A stretch of DNA of 64,000 nt, from the NCBI GenBank assembly GCA_903918755.1, contig CAIXFN010000017.1, positions 101,092-165,091 of the forward strand, given 5' to 3'. Position 1 is the stretch's first letter; each line of letters opens with the position of its first letter. Under the pieces are notes generated by a model. It was not told where the DNA came from, did not search any database, and saw only the letters and a list, made by a program, of their open reading frames with translations. Positions 55,967 through 64,000 of the stretch are shown here, piece by piece. Both the position numbers and the translations under genes were made by a program. This stretch comes from an uncultured Pedosphaera sp. Its GTDB lineage: Bacteria; Verrucomicrobiota; Verrucomicrobiia; Limisphaerales; Pedosphaeraceae.

Positions 55967-57589
55967 ATGAAACTCAACCGCTCCCTGAAACGCCCATTCC
56001 TGGCGGCCATGGCCTTGGCCATGACCACCGCGGGAACCGCTTTCGCCCAGTCCACGCTCGACGACACCGTCACCTACACCAACAGCTTTGACTCCAGCAG
56101 CAGTGTCGCCTCCTGGATCTACTGGTATGGCGTCAACCCCGGCAATTCGCATATGACGTGGGATGCCAACGTGGATGCCAACAACGACCCCAATTCCGGG
56201 TCCCTCTATTTTTCAGCCACCTTTCCCGCCAATAATCAGCAGGCATTTTTCGGCACCTTTAACAACCGCTACGGCTATGATACGGGCGGCACCCATGACG
56301 CCACGAAGTATACGAACATCACGGTGGCCATCCATGTGGACCCGAGTTCCACGCTGAGCACGGCGGGCACCTATGGCAACCTCCAGATGGGCTTTTACAG
56401 CGGAATCTTCCTCGGAAGCCAGACCATTCCCGCCAGCGCCACCAACGGCTGGGTAACGCTCACCCAACCGATCGACCCCAGTACAACTGGCATCGGAACC
56501 GTGCCGGGCATCAATTTTCGCATCCAATCTTACGACAATTATCATAACCCCGTCGGCCCGTTGAACTTCTGGCTCGATAATCTCGCCATGAACGTGTCCC
56601 CGGTGGAAATCCCGCCGCCCACTCTGGTGCCCCCGTCGGTCCCGGTGGCTGGCCTCAATCTTTTTTCGGCCCCCAGCAATGGGGACCAGTATCAGCGAAC
56701 CAGCATCCTGGCCCTGAACAGTGCCGGAACCAGCTGGGTGGGGGCGACGGACCCCGTGACCTATGCGGTCACGATCAAGCAGGCGCCGCAGGCGGCCGGC
56801 TACCAGACCCATATCTTCCTCGTCACGGGAAACGCGCCGAATGAAACGGCGCCGGACTACAACGAAACCAACCTGATCTGGCTCGACATCGAAACGGATG
56901 GGAATGGCGGCGCCAATGCCAATTTCCGCTACAAAATCAATGAATACAGCTCCAACAGCAATCTGTTCGGCGCCGAGTTTATCGGGCCGGCTTCGGCGGG
57001 CACGTTGAAAACCATCCACTCCGCCACCGTCCTCGGCAAGTGGGCGTTAACCTTCAATCAGGATACCCAGGTCACGGTCACCGCCCCGGATGGCACTTCG
57101 GCCAATTTCAGCATTCGCCCGGAGGTGGCGGCCAATTTTGCCGATCCGTATTCCGACGGCAACCCCAATCCCATCCATATTTACGTGGGCGCCCAGCCCA
57201 ATGGCGACGCCAAGGTCGGCCTGGACGTGGTCTTGAGCGGCTTTTCCTACAGCAACAGCTTGGGCGGGGCCAGTTTTAGCGACGATTTTTCCGCCGCCGC
57301 GCTGGATCCGCTGGTTTGGAAGCTGGCCACTCAGGATCGCAACGCCGTGCAACAATTCCCCGCAGGTCCGGCATACCTGGTGGCGTGGAGTCTGCCGGAC
57401 GGAGGTTTCAGCCTGCAAACCACGAGCAACCTGCGAGATCCCAATTCTTGGAACACTTTGACCGGCCCCAGCCCGACCGCGGGCCCGGTGCAAACCTTTG
57501 CCCTGCAAGGAAAGGATACGGCCTACGTTCCCTTGAGCGTTTTGAACTCCAGCGCTCCAAATTTCTTCCGGCTAATCAAGGATCACTGA
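55967..57589 (+). CDS. Large secreted beta-rich protein, function unknown
   Basis: From the ATG at 55967 (540 residues) there is a signal peptide (LKRPFLAAMALAMTTAGTAF then A-Q). The body is almost wholly beta-predicted, Asn/Thr/Gly-rich, with a jelly-roll-like first half (TYTNSFDSSSSVASWIYWYG). A second lamin/lectin-like half has FSDDFSAAALDPLVWKL near the end and a C-terminal tail ending NFFRLIKDH. The LDPLVWKL and WNTLTGPSPTAGPV segments resemble C-terminal modules found in other Verrucomicrobia secreted proteins. No catalytic motif. Upstream is an AT-rich start region. An intrinsic-terminator-like hairpin follows. Confidence 0.6.
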   Translation: MKLNRSLKRPFLAAMALAMTTAGTAFAQSTLDDTVTYTNSFDSSSSVASWIYWYGVNPGNSHMTWDANVDANNDPNSGSLYFSATFPANNQQAFFGTFNNRYGYDTGGTHDATKYTNITVAIHVDPSSTLSTAGTYGNLQMGFYSGIFLGSQTIPASATNGWVTLTQPIDPSTTGIGTVPGINFRIQSYDNYHNPVGPLNFWLDNLAMNVSPVEIPPPTLVPPSVPVAGLNLFSAPSNGDQYQRTSILALNSAGTSWVGATDPVTYAVTIKQAPQAAGYQTHIFLVTGNAPNETAPDYNETNLIWLDIETDGNGGANANFRYKINEYSSNSNLFGAEFIGPASAGTLKTIHSATVLGKWALTFNQDTQVTVTAPDGTSANFSIRPEVAANFADPYSDGNPNPIHIYVGAQPNGDAKVGLDVVLSGFSYSNSLGGASFSDDFSAAALDPLVWKLATQDRNAVQQFPAGPAYLVAWSLPDGGFSLQTTSNLRDPNSWNTLTGPSPTAGPVQTFALQGKDTAYVPLSVLNSSAPNFFRLIKDH

Positions 57590-58071
57590 AATTGCAGCTG
57601 ATAATTTCCGCTTGTGGTGGTTGCAAGCGGTAGTGGTGGGGGCTCCGGAGCAATCCGGAGCCCTATTGCATTGTGGCCGGCGTTGCCGGGAGTTGGAAGA
57701 TGGAAAACAACCGCCGCCAAAGAAATCACCCTGATCCAAGCAAAAAAACGAGCATTATATCGTTAATAATTCCTTTCGTTTACAATTGAGCGCTGTTGGT
57801 CAGGGCTCCAAGGGAGGCGCTAACCGCCAGGGCGCGAGGTGAAGCCGACTACCCGGAAAAGCCGCCCCCCCCGGGGGATTTCCCCTCGGTTAAATTGATA
57901 CTAGCTTTGCTTGCAGACGGGAATGAGAAGTGCTAGGATCAAAAGTGCTATCAATGTGAAAGAGGAAAGGCACTGGGCAAAATGCTGCCCGGCAATAGCG
58001 GTGTCGCGGATTAAAAATTGAGTTTATAACTTATGAAAGCACTGGGGAATTTGACTGTTGTGGATAAATCA
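57590..58071. other. Intergenic region with hairpin and possible structured leader
   Basis: About 480 bases between two secreted-protein genes. A 9-bp hairpin lies at 57640-57663. From about 57790 to 57890 is a GC-rich, strongly self-complementary stretch that could be a leader RNA; no known riboswitch pattern is matched. A direct repeat AAGTGCTA lies near 57930-57955. Confidence 0.45.
57640..57663 (+). terminator. 9-bp perfect hairpin after secreted-protein gene
   Basis: Arms GGGCTCCGG (57640-57648) and CCGGAGCCC (57655-57663), loop AGCAAT, 50 bases after the stop codon. It is followed by tattgca, a weak T-run, so termination is likely but not of the classic strong kind. Confidence 0.6.
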
Positions 58072-60696
58072 ATGAATTGGAAAAACCGCATCACGGGCAT
58101 GATGGGGATCGGGGTATCGTTGATTTTTGCGGGTCCCGCGATCGCCGGAATAACTTTCACGGATCTGTACCAATTCAAGGCAGTTTCGCCGGATATTTTG
58201 CTCCAGGGAACGGACGGCAGCTTTTATGGCACCTCCCCGGTAGGGGGAGACTTCGGGCTGGGCATAGTTTTCCGCGCCACTCTGGATGGTCAAATGTTTG
58301 TTTTGGCTTCGTTCAACGGAACGAATGGCGCGACCCCGGCGGGAGGTTTGGTGCAGGCCGCGGATGGGACCCTGTTCGGAACCACCAAACACGGTGGGAC
58401 CAACGGTGGTTTTGGGACCATCTATCAATGCACCACGAATGGGACACTCACATCAGTCGCCTCTTTCAACCAAACGAATGGCGCTTCACCCAATGGCTTG
58501 ATCTTGGATCCGGATGGAAAGTTTTACGGAACCGCCGCCGCGGGAGGCGATTTCGGAGTCGGATTGGCTTTCCGTTTCACCCTCGCCGACGGAATCTCAC
58601 CCTTGGCCGCTTTCGGGGGATCGAATCCCGCCAGCGGAGCGGTACCTACTTCGCGGTTGACCCGCGGGACCAATGGCAATTTCTATGGTACCACCCAACA
58701 AGGCGGGCTGGCGGGTTTGGGGGCTGTGTTCCAATTGACTCCGGCGCAGGAGTTGACGACTTTTGTTTCGTTTAATGGCACCAATGGGGCCTCACCGAAT
58801 GGTGGTCTCGCGTTGGACCCGGACGGGAGATTATATGGATCCACCACTTCGGGGGGAGCCAATCAATTGGGGACCATTTTTGGACTCTCTCCAGACGGAA
58901 GCCTAACCACCCTCGCCGATCTGGACTCGCTTACCGGGGCACCCACGGGTGGTTTGGTATGGGGGCTGGACCACGCACTGCATGGAATTGCGTCAGATGC
59001 CGGAGCCAGCGGCAACGGAACCGCGTTTCAGTTGACACCCGGGGGGTCGTTGGCGGTCCAGGCGTCCTTTGGTGCGGCAGTCGGCACTGCGCCGGTCACC
59101 CTGATTCAGGGGACGGATGCCAATTTATACGGCCTGACGAAGGCGGGCGGCAAAGCGGGCTCGGGGACGCTTTTCATGCTGACGCCCGGTGGGACATTGA
59201 CGAACTTGGTTACTTTGGTGAATCCGATGGGCTTCATTCCGGTGGGTGCTTTGGTGGAGGGACTGGACGGCGGGTTTTACGGCTTGAACGTCGGCGGCGG
59301 CAGCAATGGGTTGGGCACAATCTTCAGAACTACCCCCTCTGGGACGGTGACTTTGACAACCACCTTCACAGAAGGACAACCGACCGGCGGGTTGATTCGC
59401 GGGACGGATGGCAATTTTTACGGTGTGGCACAGGGGGGACCGTCCAACACCAATGGCTCGATCTTCAAGTCCACCCCGGCCGGCATTGTCACCACGATTG
59501 CGGTTTTCAACGGCACCAATGGTGACTCCCCCACGGGCACCCTGCTCCAAACCGCGAATGGCAATATTTACGGAACTACCGTGGCCGGTGGGGCATACGG
59601 CTTGGGCACCGTTTTCCAGTTGACGCCGGGCGGGATACTCACCGCCTTAGATTCTTTCGATGGCACGAATGGGTCCCTGGCCACTGGAGGCCTCGTCATG
59701 GACGCCGCCGGCAACTTTTACGGAACCACCACGACCGGCGGAGCGAATGGGATGGGCGCAATTTTCATCCTCCCCCCGGGCGGCAAAATCACCAGAATAT
59801 TTTCCTTCTCCGCCACAACGGGCAGTTTTCCGATCACCGGATTATTGGCCGGCAACAACGCCAACTCGTTTTATGGCACCACGCTGCTGGGCGGAACCGC
59901 CGGACAGGGCGTGCTTTACCGCATCACCACGCGAACAAACTTCACGCTCATTACTTCGTTCAGCCGTCCCTCCTCTGCTCCCATTTTGGGCAAAGATGGC
60001 AATCTTTATGGCGTGCTGGCGGCGGGTCCGGGAGTGCCTTCCGGGGAGATCTATCAGGTGAATGCCGCCGGAACTACGACAACCGTTGCCGCCGTGCCCG
60101 AAAACTTTGGCAACTCCCCCAATCCCTTGCTGGCGGCCAGCGATTTGAGTTTTTACGGCACAGCGGCGCTCGGGGGTATTGACTCAGACGGCAGCATCTA
60201 CCGTATTTCCAATTTGGGGGCCAGCATCACCAATGAGCCCACAGGCTTGGTTTCCTTGGCCGGTGCCACCGTAAAATTTCAAGCCGCCGCGGACGGCATG
60301 CCTCCCCTTGCCTACCAATGGCGACTGGGCGGGGTGGCGATTCCGGGGGCGACCAACGCCCGGCTTACCCTGACGAACGCTCAACCCGCCCAACAGGGAG
60401 ACTACACCGTCGTGGTGACCAATTACTTTGGCTCCGACACCAGCAGCGTGGCCAGTCTGGAACTGACCCCATTCCTGTTTCTGACGGCCCCCGATAGCCT
60501 GCAGTTGCGCCCCGGCGGTTTTCACATCCAACTGCCAGCTGCATCCGGCTCCTCTCCCCTGGTGCTGAGCGTCTCCTCAAATCTGGTGAACTGGATCCCC
60601 ATCTTCACCAATCCGCCTGGAGCCGGGCCGCTGGATTACCTAGATCCTGCCGGAACCGGTTTCTCGGCACGGTTCTACCGGGCTGCAACCCAGTAA
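58072..60696 (+). CDS. Secreted GloVer-repeat protein with Ig-like domain
   Basis: The protein (874 residues from the ATG at 58072) has a signal peptide (MNWKNRITGMMGIGVSLIFA, then GPAIA) and fourteen copies of the Gloeobacter/Verrucomicrobia (TIGR03803) repeat, each about 45-50 residues with FYGTTxxGGxxGxGTVFxLTPxG and a SFNGTNGxxPxGGL turn. The core YGT of successive units reads SFYGTS, LFGTT, KFYGTA, NFYGTT, LYGST, and so on; unit 6 is degenerate (LHGIA). An Ig-like domain follows at about 720-800 (VKFQAAADGMPPLAYQWRLG), and a short C-terminal module. An ATG at 58033 gives the same signal with 13 more residues; neither start has a Shine-Dalgarno match. Surface adhesion or structural role is likely. 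Confidence 0.75.
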   Translation: MNWKNRITGMMGIGVSLIFAGPAIAGITFTDLYQFKAVSPDILLQGTDGSFYGTSPVGGDFGLGIVFRATLDGQMFVLASFNGTNGATPAGGLVQAADGTLFGTTKHGGTNGGFGTIYQCTTNGTLTSVASFNQTNGASPNGLILDPDGKFYGTAAAGGDFGVGLAFRFTLADGISPLAAFGGSNPASGAVPTSRLTRGTNGNFYGTTQQGGLAGLGAVFQLTPAQELTTFVSFNGTNGASPNGGLALDPDGRLYGSTTSGGANQLGTIFGLSPDGSLTTLADLDSLTGAPTGGLVWGLDHALHGIASDAGASGNGTAFQLTPGGSLAVQASFGAAVGTAPVTLIQGTDANLYGLTKAGGKAGSGTLFMLTPGGTLTNLVTLVNPMGFIPVGALVEGLDGGFYGLNVGGGSNGLGTIFRTTPSGTVTLTTTFTEGQPTGGLIRGTDGNFYGVAQGGPSNTNGSIFKSTPAGIVTTIAVFNGTNGDSPTGTLLQTANGNIYGTTVAGGAYGLGTVFQLTPGGILTALDSFDGTNGSLATGGLVMDAAGNFYGTTTTGGANGMGAIFILPPGGKITRIFSFSATTGSFPITGLLAGNNANSFYGTTLLGGTAGQGVLYRITTRTNFTLITSFSRPSSAPILGKDGNLYGVLAAGPGVPSGEIYQVNAAGTTTTVAAVPENFGNSPNPLLAASDLSFYGTAALGGIDSDGSIYRISNLGASITNEPTGLVSLAGATVKFQAAADGMPPLAYQWRLGGVAIPGATNARLTLTNAQPAQQGDYTVVVTNYFGSDTSSVASLELTPFLFLTAPDSLQLRPGGFHIQLPAASGSSPLVLSVSSNLVNWIPIFTNPPGAGPLDYLDPAGTGFSARFYRAATQ

Positions 60697-60755
60697 CTCC
60701 GATGGTGGAGGTCTGAACTTGTCACCCACGATGATTCGGCAATGATTTCATCTGG

Positions 60756-61241
60756 GTGAATTTTCGAAACAAGATCATCAAACTGGCGCAACTGACCAGG
60801 TGGCGCACCACCCTGCGGGAGCAAAGCCAGATCCTGGTGGTGACCAACGGCTGCTTCGATCTGTTGCACCTTGGGCATGTCACCTATCTTGAAGCGGCCC
60901 GTAATCTCGGCGACGCCTTGTTGGTGGGCCTTAACTCGGACCGCGCCGTACGCGAACTAAAGGGTCCGGAAAGGCCGGTCAATGACGAAAACGACCGGGC
61001 GGCGGTGCTGGCGGCTCTGGCCAGTGTGGACGCGGTGACGATCTTCGATGATCGCACCGCCGTCAATTTCCTCACGGTGGCCCAACCTGATATTTATGTG
61101 AAAGGCGGAGATTATACGCTGGCAACCATTAATCAGGCGGAACGAGCGGCAGTGGAACAGGCCGGAGGCCGGGTGATCATTCTGCCGGTGGTAGCGGGTA
61201 AATCCACCACCGCTCTCTTGAAGAAGATCGCGCATCTTTGA
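60756..61241 (+). CDS. rfaE2: D-glycero-beta-D-manno-heptose-1-phosphate adenylyltransferase (RfaE2)
   Basis: The 161-residue protein is a complete cytidylyltransferase-fold enzyme with VVTNGCFDLLHLGHVTYLE (the HxGH active site), GLNSDRAV, and ELKGPERPVNDENDRA, which is diagnostic of RfaE2/HldE C-domain. It makes ADP-heptose for lipopolysaccharide inner core. In many bacteria this is fused to a kinase; here the second domain stands alone. The start is GTG. Its stop TGA is overlapped by a TTG start of the downstream frame, but the ATG at 61262 is preferred for that gene. Confidence 0.93.
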   Translation: MNFRNKIIKLAQLTRWRTTLREQSQILVVTNGCFDLLHLGHVTYLEAARNLGDALLVGLNSDRAVRELKGPERPVNDENDRAAVLAALASVDAVTIFDDRTAVNFLTVAQPDIYVKGGDYTLATINQAERAAVEQAGGRVIILPVVAGKSTTALLKKIAHL

Positions 61242-61261
61242 GCCAAGCGTGCCCCAACGCG

Positions 61262-62674
61262 ATGAACCCGCACCGTCGCAAATGCTGGAATTCACCTAAA
61301 AATTTAGGTCAAAGGTCGGGGGCGGGTTGGTTCTGGCTGCTCCTTTTTCTGGGCCTGGGATTTTCCCCATTGCGGGCGGAGGCCACGCCTCCTTTTGGAC
61401 TTCCTGCCCACCGGGGCACGCCCGCCTACCTGGCCATGCCCGAACAGGCCAAGGGATTCATCCCGAAGCGGCTTTCCGAAACCGGCGCTTTTTCGCGAAC
61501 CACCACCCTCACCACCGCCCCGGGATTGATTCCTTACGAATTGAACGTCCCGTTTTGGTCGGATGGCGCGGCCAAGACCCGCTGGGTGGCGGTGCCGGAA
61601 TACGCCTCGGAAGTCGGGCCGAGGATCGGTTTCGCCGCGACCGGGACGTGGACTTTTCCGCCGGGAACGGTATTCATAAAGCATTTTGAAATTTCGCTGG
61701 ATGAGACCCGCCCAGGGGTGAACCGCCGACTGGAAACCCGTCTCCTGGTGTGCGATCGCGCGGGAGGTGTGTATGGCGTTGTTTACAAGTGGCGGGCCGA
61801 TGGAACAGACGCTGATCTCCTCCAAACCAATCTGACAGAATCCCTAGTGATTCGCACGGCAACGGGCACGCGAACGCAAAACTGGTATTATCCCAACCGG
61901 GCCGACTGCCAGATGTGTCACACCGAAAAGGCGGGCGGAGTACTGGGGTTAAAGACCTCCCAATTGAACGGGGTAATGACCTATCCGGGAGGAATTTCAG
62001 ACAATCAATTGCGGGCATGGAACCACGCGGGCCTGTTCACTCGGGTCCTTTCCGAAACCGAACTGACTGGGTTGCCCAAGCTCGCCCGGGGCGAGGATGA
62101 ATCCCAAAGCCTGGAAGATCGGGCCCGCTCATTTTTGGATGCGAACTGCGCCCAGTGTCATCGACCGGAAGGGACGGTGGCCAACTTCGACGCGCGTTTC
62201 GAAATTCCCCTGGCGCGACAAAACTTGATCAATGCCCGGGTGTTGATCGACGAGGGTGTGGACGGTGCCCGCGTGGTGGCCCCGAATGACATCTGGCGGT
62301 CCATTCTCTTTTTGCGGGCGGGCAGTTTGGAGGGGATGAAGATGCCCCCGCTCGCCCACGAAACGATCGATACCAAATCGCTGACGCTGCTTCGGCGCTG
62401 GATCGAAAGCCTGCCGGGGCCGCCCGTTCTCGCGCCGCCCGTGCTTTCCCCCGCCGGGGGAGATTTCCGCACCCCGGTGATGGTGACGATCACGGCCCGC
62501 GAACCAGAGGCGATCATTCATTATACCCTGGATGGCAGTGTGCCGACCAAGTCCGATCCGGTCTACCGGGGACCAATTTCTCTCGCCACCTCCACGGTGG
62601 TACGCGCCAAAGCTTACCAACCCGGATTTACCAAAAGCATCACGGCCCAGGGCATTTTCATCGTCGGGGAATAA
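61262..62674 (+). CDS. Exported diheme cytochrome c with chitobiase-type C-terminal domain
   Basis: The 470-residue protein has a signal peptide after a basic n-region (WFWLLLFLGLGFSPL). Its body is that of the SO2930/HNE_0200 group: IPYELNVPFWSDGAAKTRWV, then two heme-binding motifs, CQMCH (about 216-220) and CAQCH (about 296-300). The last 75 residues (PVLAPPVLSPAGGDFRTPVM, then IHYTLDGSVPTKSDPVY) are a CHB_HEX_C-type beta domain. An electron-transfer or dehydrogenase role in the periplasm is probable. The CHB_HEX_C tail is an uncommon partner for this group. Confidence 0.82.
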   Translation: MNPHRRKCWNSPKNLGQRSGAGWFWLLLFLGLGFSPLRAEATPPFGLPAHRGTPAYLAMPEQAKGFIPKRLSETGAFSRTTTLTTAPGLIPYELNVPFWSDGAAKTRWVAVPEYASEVGPRIGFAATGTWTFPPGTVFIKHFEISLDETRPGVNRRLETRLLVCDRAGGVYGVVYKWRADGTDADLLQTNLTESLVIRTATGTRTQNWYYPNRADCQMCHTEKAGGVLGLKTSQLNGVMTYPGGISDNQLRAWNHAGLFTRVLSETELTGLPKLARGEDESQSLEDRARSFLDANCAQCHRPEGTVANFDARFEIPLARQNLINARVLIDEGVDGARVVAPNDIWRSILFLRAGSLEGMKMPPLAHETIDTKSLTLLRRWIESLPGPPVLAPPVLSPAGGDFRTPVMVTITAREPEAIIHYTLDGSVPTKSDPVYRGPISLATSTVVRAKAYQPGFTKSITAQGIFIVGE

Positions 62675-62701
62675 GCCGGAAATTCCTGGCGACCGGCCGC
62701 T

Positions 62702-63790
62702 TTATTTGGCCGTCGGCACGAGCACCACTCCCCAGGGACTCTCGCCGGTTTTGATGCGGGCGACTTCCTTCCCGGCCGGCACATCGACCACCGAAATGTC
62801 ATTCGAAGGTCCATTTGCCACATAGAGCACTGCGCCATCCGGGGAGATCGCCATCCCCCAGGGTCGGGGGCCGACTTTGATTGAATTGAGTATCGTTTGA
62901 TTTTGGGCGTCCAACACGATCACGGTCCCGCCCCGGCCGGTACTGACATAGACTTTTTTCCCATCGGGCGAGACCTTGACACACATGGGCCGCGCGCCGG
63001 GGGGCAGCGAGATGGTTTTAAGCACCGAGTAATTGGCAGTGTCAATGACGTGCACTTGACCCGCCGATTCGGAGGGAATGAAAACCCGGCTCCCATCTGG
63101 CAGAAAGTCCGCCGAGCGCGGACGACCGCCGACATTGAAATGCCGAACCACTTTGAAGGTTGCCGTGTCCACCACAAAGATCTCCCCATCGGATTCACAA
63201 GTAACCACGAAAACCTTGCCGTCCGGGCTGGTGGTGACACCCTCGGGCTCGCGATGAACAGGGATGATGTGCTCCACCCGGCCGCTGGCAATGTTCATGA
63301 CACTGGCGGTGCCCACGTCCTCATTGGAAACGAACAAACGCTGCCCGTCGGCGCTGATCGCGAGTTGTTCCGGGTCGGAGCCGATCGGCATTTTGCGCAG
63401 AAATTTCCCCTGCCGCACATCCACCACGGCAATCCCGTCCGCGGTCTTGTCCCCTTTTACCTCATCATCGTCGTCATCCGCTTTGCCCCTGGCGAATATG
63501 GGATTTCCCTGGGCATCCAGTTTCGGCGGCGGCGCTATTGGAGTACCGCTCACAGCCACAAAAACGGTGGTTGCGTCGGGGCTCACTCGAAGACCGCGCG
63601 GCCGTTTGCCGACGGGAATCGTGGCCAGAGATTGCCGGGTGTCGGGGTCGATGATCGACAAGTCGCCTGACTTCTCATTGGAAACCCAAACGCGGTAGCC
63701 GGAATTCTGGCCCGGGCAAGCGATGGGCGAATGGCAAATGGCGACCCCGAAAGCGAGAATAGCCCAAACCCGGCGACAATTGGTATTCAT
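62702..63790 (-). CDS. Exported YVTN-family beta-propeller protein
   Basis: The 362-residue protein (start ATG at 63790) has a signal peptide (RRVWAILAFGVAICHSPIA) and seven YVTN-type blades such as YRVWVSNEKSGDLSIIDPDT, SPDGKKVYVSTGRGGTVIVL and SPDGAVLYVANGPSNDISVV. An Asp-rich insert (KADDDDDEVKGDK) lies between blades 2 and 3. Such propellers bind ligands or partners in the periplasm. It is encoded next to the end of another minus-strand frame at the window edge. Confidence 0.85.
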   Translation of the reverse strand: MNTNCRRVWAILAFGVAICHSPIACPGQNSGYRVWVSNEKSGDLSIIDPDTRQSLATIPVGKRPRGLRVSPDATTVFVAVSGTPIAPPPKLDAQGNPIFARGKADDDDDEVKGDKTADGIAVVDVRQGKFLRKMPIGSDPEQLAISADGQRLFVSNEDVGTASVMNIASGRVEHIIPVHREPEGVTTSPDGKVFVVTCESDGEIFVVDTATFKVVRHFNVGGRPRSADFLPDGSRVFIPSESAGQVHVIDTANYSVLKTISLPPGARPMCVKVSPDGKKVYVSTGRGGTVIVLDAQNQTILNSIKVGPRPWGMAISPDGAVLYVANGPSNDISVVDVPAGKEVARIKTGESPWGVVLVPTAK

Positions 63791-63804
63791 ACGGCGGCAA
63801 AATA

Positions 63805-64000
63805 TTATTGCCAGTAATATGCAACCGCACCCGGGTTTTGCAACTGCAAGCGTGGGGCACCAGCGATTCCGCATGGTGGTCTGGATTTCTGGTTCAGGTG
63901 CGAGTTTCCTTTTTTAACGGACGCTGGCTCTCGCATAGCCGCGCGTTCTTTCTCCTGTTCGAGGGTAAGCTCCGCCGCCGGACCTGGCAAAGGCAGTCCG
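63805..64000 (-). CDS. Possible 3' end of a gene entering from the right
   Basis: The minus-strand frame that ends with TAA at 63805-63807 stays open to the window edge. Its first readable residues (GLPLPGPAAELTLEQEKERA then AMREPASVKK) look coding, whereas the last 30 do not. It lies 14 bases upstream of the YVTN gene. Too short to assign a family; it could also be chance. Confidence 0.3.
   Translation of the reverse strand, partial: GLPLPGPAAELTLEQEKERAAMREPASVKKGNSHLNQKSRPPCGIAGAPRLQLQNPGAVAYYWQ

Noticed and set aside
57795..57860. SRP (4.5S) RNA candidate
   Set aside because: ggtcagg followed by a small hairpin looks similar at first, but the GGAA tetraloop and the AGCAG strand of the conserved domain are missing.

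Overview
The window looks like a chromosome segment of a GC-rich Gram-negative bacterium of the Verrucomicrobiota, most likely the Pedosphaera/Limisphaerales side (subdivision 3). The support is a set of family-typical traits. These are a 14-repeat GloVer (Gloeobacter/Verrucomicrobia-type) secreted protein, a VPDSG-type C-terminal sorting signal, a prepilin-type H-X9-DG domain, Ser/Thr kinases with WD40-like tails beside an ECF sigma factor, a Tat-exported Gfo/Idh/MocA oxidoreductase, and outer-membrane genes (BamD, LptE). Taxonomy is inference from gene families; no rRNA gene is present. One tRNA (Arg, anticodon CCG) lies at 37284-37360. I see no CRISPR array, prophage or complete insertion sequence.

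Left part (0-16.3 kb): a sulfotransferase-like protein, an SDR dehydrogenase, a LarA-family nickel-pincer racemase, a fused SpmA-SpmB membrane protein, a PYROXD2-like FAD oxidoreductase and an ECF sigma factor run on the + strand. They face a six-gene minus-strand run: zinc-ribbon protein, BamD-like, LptE-like, PfkB kinase, then two tandem 1,018-1,019-residue Ser/Thr kinases. Their kinase halves are nearly identical while their WD40-like halves have diverged.

Accessory stretch (16.4-27 kb): an Ig-domain secreted protein, a CPBP protease, a small membrane protein, a protein made of four 75-residue repeats, and a VPDSG-sorted protein. Three copies of a ~110-bp dispersed repeat lie in and around this stretch, and base composition drops in part of it. 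A hybrid-looking sensor kinase with its response regulator follows, and then an ADP-ribosylglycohydrolase gene that has lost its middle.

Nitrogen/two-component block (26.9-33.9 kb, all minus): KdpD-KdpE without kdpFABC, GlnK-AmtB behind a good sigma-54 promoter match, and a second KdpE-like regulator with a degenerate phosphorylation pocket. Two pairs of 11-bp-spaced GTTAACAA boxes lie upstream of glnK.

34-37.3 kb: a secreted trypsin-like protease abuts the 3' remnant of an H-X9-DG pseudopilin gene. A thioredoxin follows, then 1.4 kb of non-coding DNA with hairpins, a 129-bp MITE-like element and four copies of a ~40-bp repeat, ending at the tRNA.

Right part (37.4-64 kb): housekeeping genes (YqgE/AlgH, UvrB, LspA-RluD, Tag-methyltransferase), an exported amidase, an M28 peptidase with glycine-rich inserts, and a compact GDPD-cupin-HAD-nucleotidyltransferase cassette that looks like sugar-phosphate activation for a surface glycan. 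Then come an Old Yellow Enzyme, an orphan NarL-type regulator, two large secreted beta-rich proteins, RfaE2-type heptose nucleotidyltransferase, a diheme cytochrome and a YVTN beta-propeller.
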